From: Bufo bufo
Taxonomy: Eukaryota > Chordata > Amphibia > Anura > Bufonidae
Length of the DNA: 64,000 bases
Assembly: GCF_905171765.1 (NCBI RefSeq)
Contig: NC_053392.1
Span: 400,141,899-400,205,898 of the forward strand
Direction of reading: 5' to 3'
In this document: in pieces, positions 21,186 to 33,576 of the stretch
How the letters are laid out: every line of letters starts with the position of its first letter
How positions within the stretch are numbered: position 1 is the stretch's first letter
The notes under the pieces: generated by a model
Seen by the model: only the letters and a program-made list of their open reading frames with translations
Told to the model about the DNA's origin: nothing
Database searches by the model: none
Position numbers and translations under genes: made by a program

Positions 21186-23906
21186 CCCCTTAAGGACTCA
21201 GCCCTATTTCACCTTAAGGACTTGGCCATTTTTTGCAAATCTGACCAGTGTCACTTTAAGTGCTGATAACTTTAAAACGCTTTGACTTATCCAGGCCATT
21301 CTGAGTCACATATTATACTTCATGACACTAGTAAAATTAAGTCAAAAAAATTCATTTTTATTTATAAAAAAATACCAAATTTACCCAAAATTTGTAAAAA
21401 ATTGCAAATTTCAAATTTTGAATTTCTCTACTTCTATAATACATAGTAATACCTACAAAAATAGTTTTTACTTTACATTCCCCATATGTCTACTTCATGT
21501 TTGGATCAATTTGGAATGATATTTTATTTTTGGGGGATGTTACAAGGCTTAGAAGTTTAGAAGCAAATCTTGAAATTTTTCAGAAATGTTCAAAAACCCA
21601 CTTTTTAGGGACCAGTTCAGGTCTGAAGTCACTTTGTGAGCCTTACTTAATAGAAACCACCCAAAAATGACCCCATTCTAGAAACTAAACCCCTCAAGGT
21701 ATTCAAAACTGATTTTACAAACGTCGTTAACCCTTTAGGTGTTGCACGAAATTTAATGGAAAATAGAGATACAATTTCAAAATTTCACTTTTTGGCACAT
21801 TTTCCATTTTAAGATTTTTTTTCCAGTTACAAAGCAAGGGTTAACAGCCAAACAAAACTCATTATTTATGGCCCTGATTCTGTAGTTTGCAGAAACACCC
21901 CATATGTGGCCGTAAACTACTGTACGGGCACACAGTAGGGCGTAGAGGGAAAGGTGCGCCGTATGGTTTTTGGAAGGCAGATTTTGCTGGACTGTTTTTT
22001 TTTGACACCATGTCCCATTTGAAGCCCCCCCTGATGCACCCCTAGATTAGAAACTCCATAAAAGTGACCCCATTTTAGAAACTACGGGATAGGTTGGCAG
22101 TTTTGTTAGTACTAGTTTAGGGTACATATGATTTTTAGTTGCTCTATATTACACTTTTTGTGAGGCAAGGTAACAAGATATAGCTTTTTTGGCACCGTTT
22201 ATTTTTTTTGTTTTTACAAAATTCATCTGACAGGTTAGATCATGTGGTATTTTTATAGAGCAGGTTTTCACGGACGTGGCGATACCTAATATGTATACAA
22301 TTTTTTTATTTATGTAAGTTTTACACAATGATTTCATTTTTGAAACAAAAAAAATCATGTTTTAGTGTCTCCAGTCTGAGAGCCATAGTTTTTTCAGTTT
22401 TTTGGCGATTATCTTAGGTAGGGTCTCATTTTTTGTGGGATGAGATGACGGTTTTATTGGCACTATTTTGGGGTGCATATGACTTTTTGATCGCTTGCTA
22501 TTACACTTTTTGTGATGTAAGATGACACCTTTTTTATTTTTATTTTTTACGGTGGTCACCTGAGGGGTTAGGTCATGTGATATTTTTATAGAGCCGGTCG
22601 ATCTGGACGCGGCGATACCTAATATGTATACTTTTTTTTTTATTTATGTAAGTTTTACACAATGATTTCATTTTTGAAACAAAAAAAATCATGTTTTAGT
22701 GTTTCCATAGTCTAAGAGCCATAGTTTTTTCAGTTTTTGGCGATTATCTTGGGTAGGGTATGGTTTTTGTGGGATAAGATGACGGTTTGATTGGTACTAT
22801 TTTGGCGTAAATGCGACTTTTTTGATCACTTTTATAACTTTTTTTGGCAAGTAAGGTGTGCAAAATGTTAATTTTCTCATAGTTTTTATTTTTTTATTTT
22901 TATGGCGTTCACCGTGCAGGGAAAGTAACACGACTGTTTTATAGATCAGGTCGTTACGGACGCGGCAATACCTAATATGTGTAGTGTATTTAAAAAAAAA
23001 AAAAATTATTCAGTGATAAATGTTTTTTTTTTTTTACATTTTTCACTATTTTTACATTTTTTTTACCCAGACCCACTTGGTTCTTGAAGATCCAGTGGGT
23101 CTGATGTCTGTATAATACAGTACAGTACACTATATAGGGTATTGTACTGTATTTTACTTACACTTTGTCTGAACAGATCTATGCCTTTAGCACAGATCTG
23201 TTCAACACCATGGACAGCAGGATGCCTGAGAAGGCGTCCTGTTGCCATGGGAACCTTCCCTGTCTGCCACAACTGAGCAGACGGGTAAGGGGAAGGAGGG
23301 GGGCTCCCTCCCTCTGTGACCCCATCCTGTCTGGGGGCTGCAAAGGCACAGCAGCCCCCCGATGGGAGAGGGAGGGAGCTCCCTGACTGTTAACCTTTTC
23401 CATACAGTGGTCCGTACGGACCGCGGTATGGAGAGGGTTAAACGGCTGACATCACAGCACAGATGTCAGCCGTTTATACCAGAGTGTCAGCAATGTGCTG
23501 ACACTCTGGTATACCCACTGGACGCCAATGAATATTCAAGAGGAGGCGGGCGGGGGATCGCGATCCTGCCTGCCGCACTGCCCGCCTCCCGCACCGCCTG
23601 CAACCCCCCCTGCACCACCCGCCGGCATAAAATCATTCAGGGGTGCAGGGGGGGCATTTTGGGCATTTTAAAGTTTCTGATCCCCGCAGTCAGGGACCGC
23701 GGGAATGAGAAACTGCAGAACCGCAGGTCACATGACCCCCCCCCCCGGCTGTGTGACAGGATGCCCGCTGAATGATTTCAGCGGGCATCCTGTTCCGAAT
23801 AACACCCGCCGCAATCGCGGTTTAAACCCATGATGTACCGGTACGTCATGGGTCCTTAAGTACTCGGGAAACATGCCGTACCGGTACGTCATGCGTCCCT
23901 AAGGGG
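21186..23906. mobile_element. piggyBac-like element, non-autonomous, 2.7 kb
   Basis: It is bounded by TTAA on both sides (21182-21185, 23907-23910) within CR1 copy B, whose frame continues across. The ends are CCCCTTAAGGACTCAGCCC and, inverted, CCCCTTAGGGACGCATG. Near the right end is the palindrome GTACCGGTAC, also present in the short relative at 37797-38035. The interior contains about three diverged ~330-bp units with TCTAATATGTATAC-like blocks near 22285, 22612 and 22968. No transposase frame was found. Confidence 0.85.
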
Positions 23907-24202
23907 TTAAAAGAAGAAAAACTGATACAAGAGGACATAGTTTTAAATTAGAGGGGCAAAGGTTTAAAAGTAATATCAGGAAGTATTACTTTACTGAGAG
24001 AGTAGTGGATACATGGAATAGCATTCCTGCAGAAGTGGTAGCTGCAAATACAGTGAAGGAGTTTAAACATGCATGGGATAGGCAGAAGGCCATCCTTCAT
24101 ATAAGATAGGGCCAGCGGCTATTCATAGTATTCAGTATATTGGGCAGACTAGATGGGCCAAATGGTTCTTATCTGCCGACACATTCTATGTTTCTATGTA
24201 AA

Positions 24203-24690
24203 TAGCGCGCTATTTAAGCCAGACCTTGACCGAAGAGCGCCCGGCTGCAGGATCCAAGATGGCGCCGACTACAGAGCGGGAAGCCACGAGAACAGCGCTG
24301 CCAAGCTCCGCTCCTCATGGAGGACCCTCAGCCCCAGAACAGCCGCCTCTACAGCTACCAGCGTCTGCCACAACAAAACCACAGCCCCTCTCCTCCATGT
24401 CACAGGGAGACTTACCGCTGATGGACACAAGCATAGCGACAGGCCTGGTGAGTGACACTCCACCTGTGCGCTTTCCAGCCCCTCCAGCACCAGTGTCCAC
24501 CAATTCACCACATTCCATGCTGCCATTGCCCAGAGATAAAGCTGGAGACATATCACTCCAGCTGGAAGACAGGTCACATACCCAGATGACTCCCCGGGGC
24601 TCCCTTTCCCCTATGGCAAAGGACTTTGTTTTCGACACTAATGGCAGACCTTCTCCTGCGCCTTACAACCTGCTTACACTGTTGTAGAAT
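24203..24690 (+). pseudogene. L1-type LINE 5' end with ORF1 start
   Basis: The stretch begins after the CR1 copy B tail and contains CCAAGATGGCGCCG, a common 5'-UTR/ORF1 feature of amphibian and fish L1 elements. An open frame starting at 24259 encodes a proline- and serine-rich peptide that stops at 24687 without the coiled coil or RNA-binding part of ORF1. It could be the 5' end of the L1 whose RT follows at 25263, or a separate fragment. Confidence 0.45.
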
Positions 24691-24853
24691 CATAGAACCT
24701 CCTAGCACATGTGCGACGATTACTTTAATAGTATACACATAATAGTCCAATAGGACCTATTAACGTCTTTTTTCATGTGCTAATAATATTTAAAACTTCA
24801 CTTTTATTGGGGTCTCTTTATAAAAATCCCTTTAACAACAATACTGGAATGAG
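24691..24853. other. Short gene-free stretch
   Basis: This AT-rich sequence lies between the L1 5' fragment and a TTAA foldback. I see no feature in it. Confidence 0.4.
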
Positions 24854-24857
24854 TTAA

Positions 24858-25262
24858 AGGGATTCTGTCATGACATTTTAGGCCTATAACCTAAACATAT
24901 GGCCAGGTCCGTCCAAATATCATGAATCCGAAACTGTACTTCTTAAATGTGCCTGTGGCTCTATTAGCACATAAAACAGGTTTTTATAACCTGTCATTCA
25001 CCTACCTAAGGTGCCCAAGGGGACGTCGCTTCATAGTGGGTGCCCGGCTGCAGCCATCTCCGTCTGGTGCCCAACGCCGCCTTCCCAGTTTAAATCGCCG
25101 CCTTCCTCACCTCAGCCCCGCTTCCGCAATCGTCTGGTCCCTCAGGTTCTGCCTAGTGTGCACGAGTGGGATCTGGCAGAGGGGCCTGGACGATTGCGGA
25201 GGCGGGGCTGAGGTGTGGAAGGCGCCGATTTCAACTGGGAAGGCGGCGCTGGGCACCAGACA
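24858..25262. mobile_element. TTAA foldback element, right half lost
   Basis: The left end is TTAA (24854-24857) then AGGGATTCTGTCATGAC, the same tip type as 11291, 11948, 39926 and 48072. A second arm begins (GGGCCTGGACGATTGCGGA inverse to TCCGCAATCGTCTGGTCC) but is cut at about 25262 by L1 sequence, so the right tip is missing. Confidence 0.75.
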
Positions 25263-27670
25263 TTAATGTAGACCTCAAGTTGTTTGCAAAGATCTTGGCC
25301 ACGCGCCTAGTCCCTTTCCTGTCAAACCTGATTCACTCTGATCAAGTCGGCTTTATCCCATCTAGAGAAGCTAGGGATAACACTATGAAAGTGCTGAACC
25401 TGATTTACCATGCTAAATTACAACGCGCCTCTTTCTGCCTTTTATCGACAGATGCTGAAAAGGCTTTTGCCCTCTCTCCCCTTAATTTTCGTGCTTTCAC
25501 TGGAACCTCTACTTTGAACAGTCCAGTCAAAACCTAATATTACAGGCCTCTCAGTGGGGGGGCAGGAATATAAAGTGGCGGCATACGCAGATGACTTTAT
25601 GTTCACAATTACTAAACCCATGACCTCTTTCCAAAACCTGATCACTGAGTTTAACACATACCAGGTAATGCCCAATCTAAAAATTCACTTTAAAAAATCA
25701 GAGGCATTTAATATTTAGTTGGCAAACTCTCTAAAATCCAATCTAGCTGCCTCTTTCTCTTTTCGATGGACGGTGGGAGCGGTCAAATATCTAGGAATAT
25801 GGATTCCAAGATACCTGAGAGAGGTCTATAGCATGAATTTTGTCCCTCTGCTAGGTCAGGTTAGGGGGGGATCTAAATAAAATTGTTGAATGGTCTGTAC
25901 ACATGGTTTGGCCGTTGTGCCATTTTTAAGATGAATGTTCTCTCGTCTGCTATATCTATTTCAGACACTCCCAGTAAAACTACCACCTAGCTTTTTGTTA
26001 CAATCCACTGAGACCTCTTTAAATTCATCTGGGCGGGTCGAAGCCCTAGGCTGGCCCGCTCTCTACTCCATCTCCAGAAGGAGTGGAGGGGCCTGGGGAT
26101 TCTGGATCTCCGAAAAAATTATGCAGCTACCATGCTTCAGCGTGTTTTGGACTGGTGTTGCCACGCTCCTTTTAAGCAATGGGTGTCCATTGAACAGCGC
26201 TGCTCACGGCCCCTCTGGAGCTCTTACCTTGGGCGATGGTGCAGACCCTGACAGCACTCTCCACCCACCCCACCATAGGCCCTACCCTCCTTCAATTTCA
26301 CAAATATGCTAACGTGAGCGGGATCTCGCCCACATCTTCCCCTTTATTTCCAGTCCTGGGACACCCGAAATTCCCAGTTAGCTGTTCCTCGGGCCCCTTT
26401 TTGCATTGGCGTTTAAGTAGAAAATGTCGAGCTCCCTTCTTTAGAACAGCAGAGAGATGGCTTACATATTCTGAATTACTGGAGCTGTCGGATCCTCGGA
26501 CAGTGGAGAGCTACACAAATATCTAATTTTATCTCCTCTGTCCCCTCATCCCCGAGTTTTGACAGGCCTCTTACCACTTTCGAAAAAGCATGCATAGTCT
26601 CCATATATTGACAAATGGAGCTCTGATCTTGGAGAGGACATCCCACTCCGACCAGTGGCCGAAACTGTATCATCTCGGGCATAAATCCTCCATTGCTAGT
26701 AAAATTCCAGGAAGCCATTTACAAAATACTGTCTAGATGGTACTATGTTCCGACTCATCTTCAGAAAATGTTTCCATCTGCATATCCACTGTGCTGGCGT
26801 TGTGAATTGGCGCAAGGCTCTCTGATCCACATCTTCTGGCATTGCAGTAAAATTAGGCAATTCTGGGAGTCGGTGCATAGCACCATAGCCTCACTATTTT
26901 CCTTTCCCATACAAAACACCCCGGGCTTCTTACTGTTACTCCTCTCGGACCTATCCAGCCATTTGCCTAATAAATCAATCCTGCGTCACCTAGTTAGTGC
27001 AGCCAGGGCCTGCATCCCAGCTAGATGGAAATCACCCTCCCCACCCTCTATAGACTTCTGGGTCCACAAGGTAGAGGATATTTGTGAATGGAGGAACTCA
27101 CAGCTCTATTGAAAAACACCAACGAGGCCTTTAAATCTGCATGGATGCCGTGGTTTGCATTTCAGAACACCCCGGAATACCAGGTTTTATTTGTCCAAGA
27201 GAAACCTCCCTCATCATTTCATTCCATCCCCCCCTGAAATTTTTTCTCTCTTTCTCTCTCTCTCTTTCAAACACCAATTTATTTAGTTTCGTATTTATCT
27301 ACTCGACCTTCCCTAATTTTCCCCTCATGCTACAGCTAGTCTCCCTCTTAATGACATTCCATTTCCCCCTTTGTTCATGATATATGTTGCACTGGAATCA
27401 TAAAAGATCGCTTATAGATTGCTTGTGTCCTATCATACAAGAACAACCTTAGGACTTCCTATTTTTGATGACCCTGGTATCATTATACTTTGTTACACTC
27501 ATCGGTACAGTCAGGCCTTCACCTTGTAGACTGATTATTATTGCATTGTCTTTGTTTTGCCAACGACTGCACTCCATACATATATGTAAATCGACATGTT
27601 TTATTATGACGTTGATACATTGGTACTTGTCTTTTCAAATTTTCTTAAATAAAGAATTTATAAAGAATAT
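25263..27670 (+). pseudogene. L1-type LINE ORF2 remnant (RT and C-terminus)
   Basis: Stretches of one L1 ORF2 appear in order: RT blocks LVPFLSNLIHSDQVGFI and STDAEKAF (25306-25480), the catalytic box YADDFMF at about 25584-25604, KYLGIWIPR near 25786, and a C-terminal cysteine motif CWRC...HIFWHC near 26800-26850 followed by IDFWVHKVEDICEW. Many stops and frame changes separate them. The 3' end has an AATAAA near 27648. The element is 5'-truncated or partly deleted and inactive; 27120-27640 is its 3' UTR. Confidence 0.8.
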
Positions 27671-28259
27671 ATTTTTTTTACATTTATCCAACATCATACA
27701 CTAAACATATGACCACTGCTGCCATACACAGCGCCCACCTGACAGTACTATATCCACCTCAGCCCCCATGGCTTAAACACCCTGAAAGACCAGGCCACTT
27801 TTTACACTTCTGACCTACACTACTTTCACCGTTTATTGCTCGGTCATGCAACTTACCACCCAAATGAATTTTACCTCCTTTTCTTCTCACTAATAGAGCT
27901 TTCATTTGGTGGTATTTCATTGCTGCTGACATTTTTACTTTTTTTGTTATTAATCGAAATTTAACGATTTTTTTGCAAAAAAATGACATTTTTCACTTTC
28001 AGTTGTAAAATTTTGGAAAAAAAAACGAGATCCATATATAAATTTTGCTCTAAATTTATTGTTCTACATGTCTTTGATAAAAAAAAAATTTTTGGGTAAA
28101 AAAAAAAATGGTTTGGGTAAAAGTTATAGCGTTTACAAACTATGGTACAAAAATGTGAATTTCCGCTTTTTGAAGCAACTCTGACTTTCTGAGCACCTGT
28201 TAATGTTTCCTGAGGTTCTACAATGCCCAGACAGTACAAACACCCCACAAATGACCCCA

Positions 28260-30740
28260 TTTCGGAAAGTAGACACCCTAAGGTATTCGCTGATGGGCAT
28301 AGTGAGTTCATAGAACTTTTTATTTTTTGTCACAAGTTAGCGGAAAATTATGATTTTTTTTTTTCTTACAAAGTCTCATATTCCACTAACTTGTGACAAA
28401 AAATAAAAACTTCCATGAACTCACTATGCCCATCAGCGAATACCTTGGGGTGTCTTCTTTCCAAAATGGGGTCACTTGTGGGGTAGTTATACTGCCCTGG
28501 CATTCTAGGGGCCCACATGTGTGGTAAGGAGTTTGAAATCAAATTCTGTAAAAAATGACCAGTGAAATCCGAAAGGTGCTCTTTGGAATGTGGGCCCCTT
28601 TGCCCACCTAGGCTGCAAAAAAGTGTCACACATCTGGTATCTCCGTATTCAGGAGAAGTTGGGGAATGTGTTTTGGGGTGTCATTTTACATATACCCATG
28701 CTGGGTCAGAGAAATATCTTGGCCAAATGCCAACTTTGTATAAAAAAATGGGAAAAGTTGTCTTTTGCCAAGATATTTCTCTCACCCAGCATGGGTATAT
28801 GTAAAATGACACCCCAAAACACATTCCCCAACTTCTCCTGAATATGGAGATACCAGATGTGTGGCACTTTTTTGCAACCTAGGTGGGCAAAGGGGCCCAT
28901 ATTCCAAAGAGCACCTTTCGGATTTCACTAGTCATTTTTTACAGAATTTGATTTCAAACTCCTTACCACACATTTGGGCCCCTAGAATGCCAGGGCAGTA
29001 TAACTACCCCACAAGTGACCCCATTTTGGAAATAAGACACCCCAAGGTATTCGCTGATGGGCATAGTGAGTTCATGGAAGTTTTTATTTTTTGTCACAAG
29101 TTAGTGGAATATGAGACTTTGTATGAAAAAAAAAAAATAAATCATCATTTTCCACTAACTTGTGACAAAAAATAAAAAATTCTAGGAACTTGCTATGCCC
29201 CTCACGGAATACCTTGGGGTGTCTTCTTTCCAAAATGGGGTCACTTGTGGGGTAGTTATACTGCCCTGGCATTTTCCAGGGGCCCTAATGTGTGGTAAGT
29301 AGGTAAACGACCTGTGAAATCCGAAAGGTGCTCTTTGGAATGTGGGCCCCTTTGCCCACCTAGGCTGCAAAAAAGTGCCACATATGTGGTATCTCCGTAT
29401 TCAGGAGAAGTTGGGGAATGTGTTTTGGTGTGTCATTTTACATATACCCATGCTGGGTGAGAGAAATATCTTGTCAAAAGACAACTTTTCCCATTTTTTT
29501 ATACAAAGTTGGCATTTGGCCAAGATATTTCTCTCACCCAGCATGGGTATATGTAAAATGACACCCCAAAACACATTCCCCAACTTCTCCTGAATACGGA
29601 GATACCAGATGTGTGGCACTTTTTTGCAACCTAGGTGGGCAAAGGGGCCCATATTCCAAAGAGCACCTTTCGGATTTCACAGGTCATTTTTTACAGAATT
29701 TGATTTCAAACTCCTTACCACACATTTGGGCCCCTAGAATGCCAGGGCAGTATAACTACCCCACAAGTGACCCCATTTTGGAAAGAAGACACCCCAAGGT
29801 ATTCGCTGATGGGCATAGTGAGTTCATGGAAGTTTTTATTTTTTGTCACAAGTTAGTGGAATATGAGACTTTGTATGAAAAAAAAAAAAAATCATAATTT
29901 TCCACTAACTTGTGACAAAAAATAAAAAATTCTAGGAACTTGCCATGCCCCTCATGGAATACCTTGGGGTGTCTTCTTTCCAAAATGGGGTCACTTGTGG
30001 GGTAGTTATACTGCCCTGGCATTTTCCAGGGGCCCTAATGTGTGGTAAGTAGGTAAATGACCTGTGAAATCCAAAAGGTGCTCTTTGGAATGTGGGCCCC
30101 TTTGCCCACCTAGGCTGCAAAAAAGTGTCACACATGTGGTATCTCCGTATTCAGGAGAAGTTGGGGAATGTGTTTTGGGGTGTCATTTTACATATACCCA
30201 TGCTAGGTGAGAGAAATATCTTGGCAAAAGACAACTTTTCCCATTTTTTTATACAAAGTTGGCATTTGACCAAGATATTTCTCTCACCCAGCATGGGTAT
30301 ATGTAAAATGACACCCCAAAACACATTCCCCAGCTTCTCCTGAATACGGAGATACCAGATGTGTGACACTTTTTTGCAGCCTAGGTGGGCAAAGGTGCCC
30401 AAATTCCTTTAAGGAGGGCATTTTTAGACATTTGGATACCAGACTTCTTCTCACGCTTTGGGGCCCCTAAAATGCCAGGGCAGTATAAATACCCCACATG
30501 TGACCCCATTTTGGAAAGAAGACACCCCAAGGTATTCAATGAGGGGCATGGCGAGTTCATAGAAAAAAAATAATTTTGGCACAAGTTAGCGGAAATTGAT
30601 TGTTTTGATTTTTTTTCTCACAAAGTCTCCCTTTCCGCTAACTTGGGACAAAAATTTCAATCTTTCATGGACTCAATATGCCCCTCAGCGAATACCTTGG
30701 GGTGTCTTCTTTCCAAAATGGTGTTATTTGTGGGGTGTTT
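28260..30740. repeat. Tandem array of alternating inverted repeats
   Basis: A segment with GGTATTCGCTGATGGGCATA starts at 28282, 29046 and 29799 and in weaker form at 30531, a period of about 730-765 bp. Each period is itself a palindrome: every block (e.g. CACTTGTGGGGTAGTTATAC; TGTGTTTTGGGGTGTCATTT) occurs once in each orientation, with centres near 28370, 28745, 29125, 29490, 29890 and 30250. The array lies in the piggyBac element downstream of its transposase. Similar ~83-codon frames on both strands are by-products. Confidence 0.85.
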
Positions 30741-31623
30741 GTACTGCCCTGGCATTTGAGGGTCTCCGCAATCATTACATGTATGGCCAGCATTAGGAGT
30801 TTCTGCTATTCTCCTTATATTGAGCATACGGGTAATGAGATTTTTTTTTTCCGTTCAGCCTCTGGGCTGAAAGAAAAAAATGAACGGCACAGATTTCTTC
30901 ATTCGCATCAATCAATGTGGATGAAAAAATCTCTGCCAAAAAAAGAAAAAGGAGGGGAAAGGCGTCTGCCAGGACATAGGAGCTCCGCCCAACATCCATA
31001 CCCACTTAGCTCGTATGCCCTGGCAAACCAGATTTCTCCATTCACATCAATCGATGTGGATGAATAAATCATTGCCGGGATTTTTTTTTTTATATATACA
31101 AAGTGTTTGCCAAAGTATATGAACACCGCCACCTCCTCAGCTCATATGCCTCGGCAAACGTATCTTTTACTGCAGAGGAGAAATCTAGTCTTGCAGCGCC
31201 GCATACACCGACTTGCGTGTAATCTGACAGCAGCGCAATGCTTCTGTCCGAATGCACATCAGTGCTGCAGCTAGTCGATCGGTTGGTCCACCTGGAAGGT
31301 AAAAAAAACAAAACAAAAAAGAAAAAACCAGGCCGCAACGCAATAAATTTATTAACTTTTGAACAGAACATATAAACTTTTTTAAACTTTTTTAACTGAA
31401 CGTTAACTTTTTTACTTACCGGTATTTTTTTTTTCGTTTAGTTTTTTTTACCTTTATAGAACAAACCTCTCCTTCCCCATGGGACAATGTGCAAAGCGCA
31501 AATCGCCCAAAGATGTGGCGAAGTACGTTATGCACTTTATCCCAGGTGAAAGGAGAGGTTTGCAGCAGCTGTGAGTAAAAGGGCCCTAATAGCCCTGTGT
31601 GCCTGTCCTGTGAGATGCAATCC

Positions 31624-33576
31624 CTATGCTAAGTGTACCTGTGTGTGGTACTTCCGGAAACACTCACCAAAGCAAAGGGCAGGGTGGTCAGGACAGTCAG
31701 GACAGAAATAGCGGGTGTCACGCCTTATTCCACTCCTGCTACAGACACGACATCTTTTTCGGGGTGACGGTTGGGTTGAGGTACCAGGAACGACACTGGG
31801 GAAATGTCGCTCGTGTAGACGGCTAACTACACTGGTGGATGGGGCCACGGAACCTCCTGGATACAGGCGGTTCTCAATGATCTCTTCCTGGAATTTGAGG
31901 AAGGATCCTGTTCTCCCAGCCTTACTGTAGAGAACAAAACTATTATACAGCGCCAATTGAATTAAATATACAGACACCTTCTTATACCAGCGTCTGGTTC
32001 TGCGGGAAACTAAATACGGAGACAACATCTGGTCATTGAAGTCCACCCCTCCCATGAGCGCATTATAGTCGTGGACACAGAGGGGCTTTTCAATGACACG
32101 GGTTGCTCGCTCAATTTGTATTGTCGTGTCTGCGTGAATGGAGGAGAGCATGTAAACGTCACGCTTGTCTCTCCATTTCACCGCGAGCAGTTCTTCGTTA
32201 CACAAGGCAGCCCTCTCCCCCCTTGCAAGACGGGTGGTAACGAGCCGTTGGGGGAAGCCCACGCGACTAGTTCGCGCCGTGACACAGGCGCAAATCCGTT
32301 CTAGAAACAAATGCCTAAAGAGGGCCACACTTGTGTAGAAATTGTCCACATAAAGATGGTACCCCTTGCCGAATAAGGGTGACACCAAGTCCCAGACTGT
32401 CTTCCCACTGCTCCCCAGGTAGTCAGGGCAACCGACCGGCTCCAGGGTCTGATCTTTTCCCTCATAGATCCGAAATTTGTGGGTATAGCCTGTGGCCCTT
32501 TCACAGAGCTTATACAATTTGACCCCATACCGGGCACGCTTGCTTGGGATGTATTGTTTGAAGCCAAGGCGCCCGGTAAAATGTATTAGGGACTCGTCTA
32601 CGCAGATGTTTTGCTCGGGGGTATACAAATCTGCAAATTTCTGGTTGAAGTGGTCTATGAGGGGCCGAATTTTGTGGAGCCGGTCAAAAGCTGGGTGGCC
32701 TCTGGGACGGGAGGTGGTGTTGTCGCTAAAATGCAGGAAACGGAGGATGGCCTCAAATCGTGCCCTGGACATAGCAGCAGAGAACATGGGCATGTGATGA
32801 ATCGGGTTTGTGGACCAATATGACCGCAATTCATGCTTTTTAGTTAGACCCATGTTGAGGAGAAGGCCCAAAAAAATTTTAAGTTCGGAAACTTGGACTG
32901 GTTTCCACCGGAAAGGCTGGGCATAATAGCTTCCCGGGTTGGCGGATATAAATTGTGTGGCATACCGGTTTGTCTCTGCCACGACTAAGTCCAAGAGCTC
33001 CGCAGTCAAGAACAGCTCAAAAAATCCCAGGGCCGAACCGATTTGAGCCGTCTCAACCCGAACTCCAGACTGGGCGGTGAAAGGGGGAACTAATGGTACG
33101 GCTGAAGTTGGTGACTGCCAATCAGGGTTTGCCAGCACCTCAGGGATTCTAGGGGCTCTACGGGCCTGTCTGTGCGGTGGCTGCGACGGGGTAACTACTG
33201 CACGTGCCACCGTACCAGCTTCAACTGCCCTTCTGGTGCTCGCCACGTCACCATGTTGTACGGCAGTGCTGGTACTAGGTCCAGGGAGGGCTGCGCTGCT
33301 GGTGTATGCCTCACCACGTGATCCGGCAGCGACAGCCCCACTCTGCTGCTCTTGAAGCGGATCCTGCATAACCTGTGGTCTAGCGACACGGGGCCGGGTA
33401 CGCCTGGTGCTGCCAGGGACCTCAACCTCCTCATCCGAACTTTGGGTCAGAGAGCCACTGCTTTCCACAGGTTCATATTCTGACCCGCTAGATTCGTCAG
33501 ATGAGGGTTCCCACTCCTCATCCGACTGGGTCAGAATCCTGTAGGCCTCTTCAGAAGAATACCCCCTGTTTGACAT
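31624..33576 (-). CDS. piggyBac transposase, intact, 650 aa
   Basis: The frame is open from ATG at 33576 to the stop at 31624, with no break. The order is as in the family: an acidic, serine-rich N-terminus (1-60), a low-complexity stretch (60-160), the insertion/dimerisation and DDD core (about 175-540), and a C-terminal cysteine-rich domain (609-644; CRVCSRSG...CPDCPDHPALC...C) that binds the subterminal DNA. Catalytic candidates are D327 (CVDESL), D411 (YVDNFY) and D512/D515 (GGVDFNDQM); the 101-residue gap between the second and third equals that of the classical enzyme. It would cut at TTAA and leave no scar. Functional potential is plausible, but expression is unknown. Confidence 0.92.
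   Translation of the reverse strand: MSNRGYSSEEAYRILTQSDEEWEPSSDESSGSEYEPVESSGSLTQSSDEEVEVPGSTRRTRPRVARPQVMQDPLQEQQSGAVAAGSRGEAYTSSAALPGPSTSTAVQHGDVASTRRAVEAGTVARAVVTPSQPPHRQARRAPRIPEVLANPDWQSPTSAVPLVPPFTAQSGVRVETAQIGSALGFFELFLTAELLDLVVAETNRYATQFISANPGSYYAQPFRWKPVQVSELKIFLGLLLNMGLTKKHELRSYWSTNPIHHMPMFSAAMSRARFEAILRFLHFSDNTTSRPRGHPAFDRLHKIRPLIDHFNQKFADLYTPEQNICVDESLIHFTGRLGFKQYIPSKRARYGVKLYKLCERATGYTHKFRIYEGKDQTLEPVGCPDYLGSSGKTVWDLVSPLFGKGYHLYVDNFYTSVALFRHLFLERICACVTARTSRVGFPQRLVTTRLARGERAALCNEELLAVKWRDKRDVYMLSSIHADTTIQIERATRVIEKPLCVHDYNALMGGVDFNDQMLSPYLVSRRTRRWYKKVSVYLIQLALYNSFVLYSKAGRTGSFLKFQEEIIENRLYPGGSVAPSTSVVSRLHERHFPSVVPGTSTQPSPRKRCRVCSRSGIRRDTRYFCPDCPDHPALCFGECFRKYHTQVHLA

Larger units (their letters stand above)
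17640..24200 (+). mobile_element. CR1 LINE copy B, 3' end, split by two large insertions
   Basis: Segments about 17640-17905, 21081-21185 and 23907-24200 join into the C-terminal part of CR1 ORF2 (AALVRP-type block reading YRALVRPHLEYCAQYW, then ERVQRRATKLV, LEERRDRGDMI, RVVDTWNSIPAEVV) and the 3' tail TTCTATGTTTCTATG at about 24183-24198. Removing a hAT element with one CCTTAACA and a TTAA element with one TTAA restores the frame. It is 5'-truncated like most CR1 copies. Confidence 0.85.

Noticed and set aside
24226..24687. 153-codon proline-rich frame as a host gene
   Set aside because: It begins in a CCAAGATGGCGCCG context typical of L1 5' ends, lies beside LINE sequence, and lacks splice signals and a recognisable host domain.
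28562..30402. Repeated ~83-codon frames on both strands (MGPFAHLGCKK...)
   Set aside because: They follow the palindromic tandem array exactly, with one near-identical copy in each arm. No domain or splice signals; they are by-products of the repeat.
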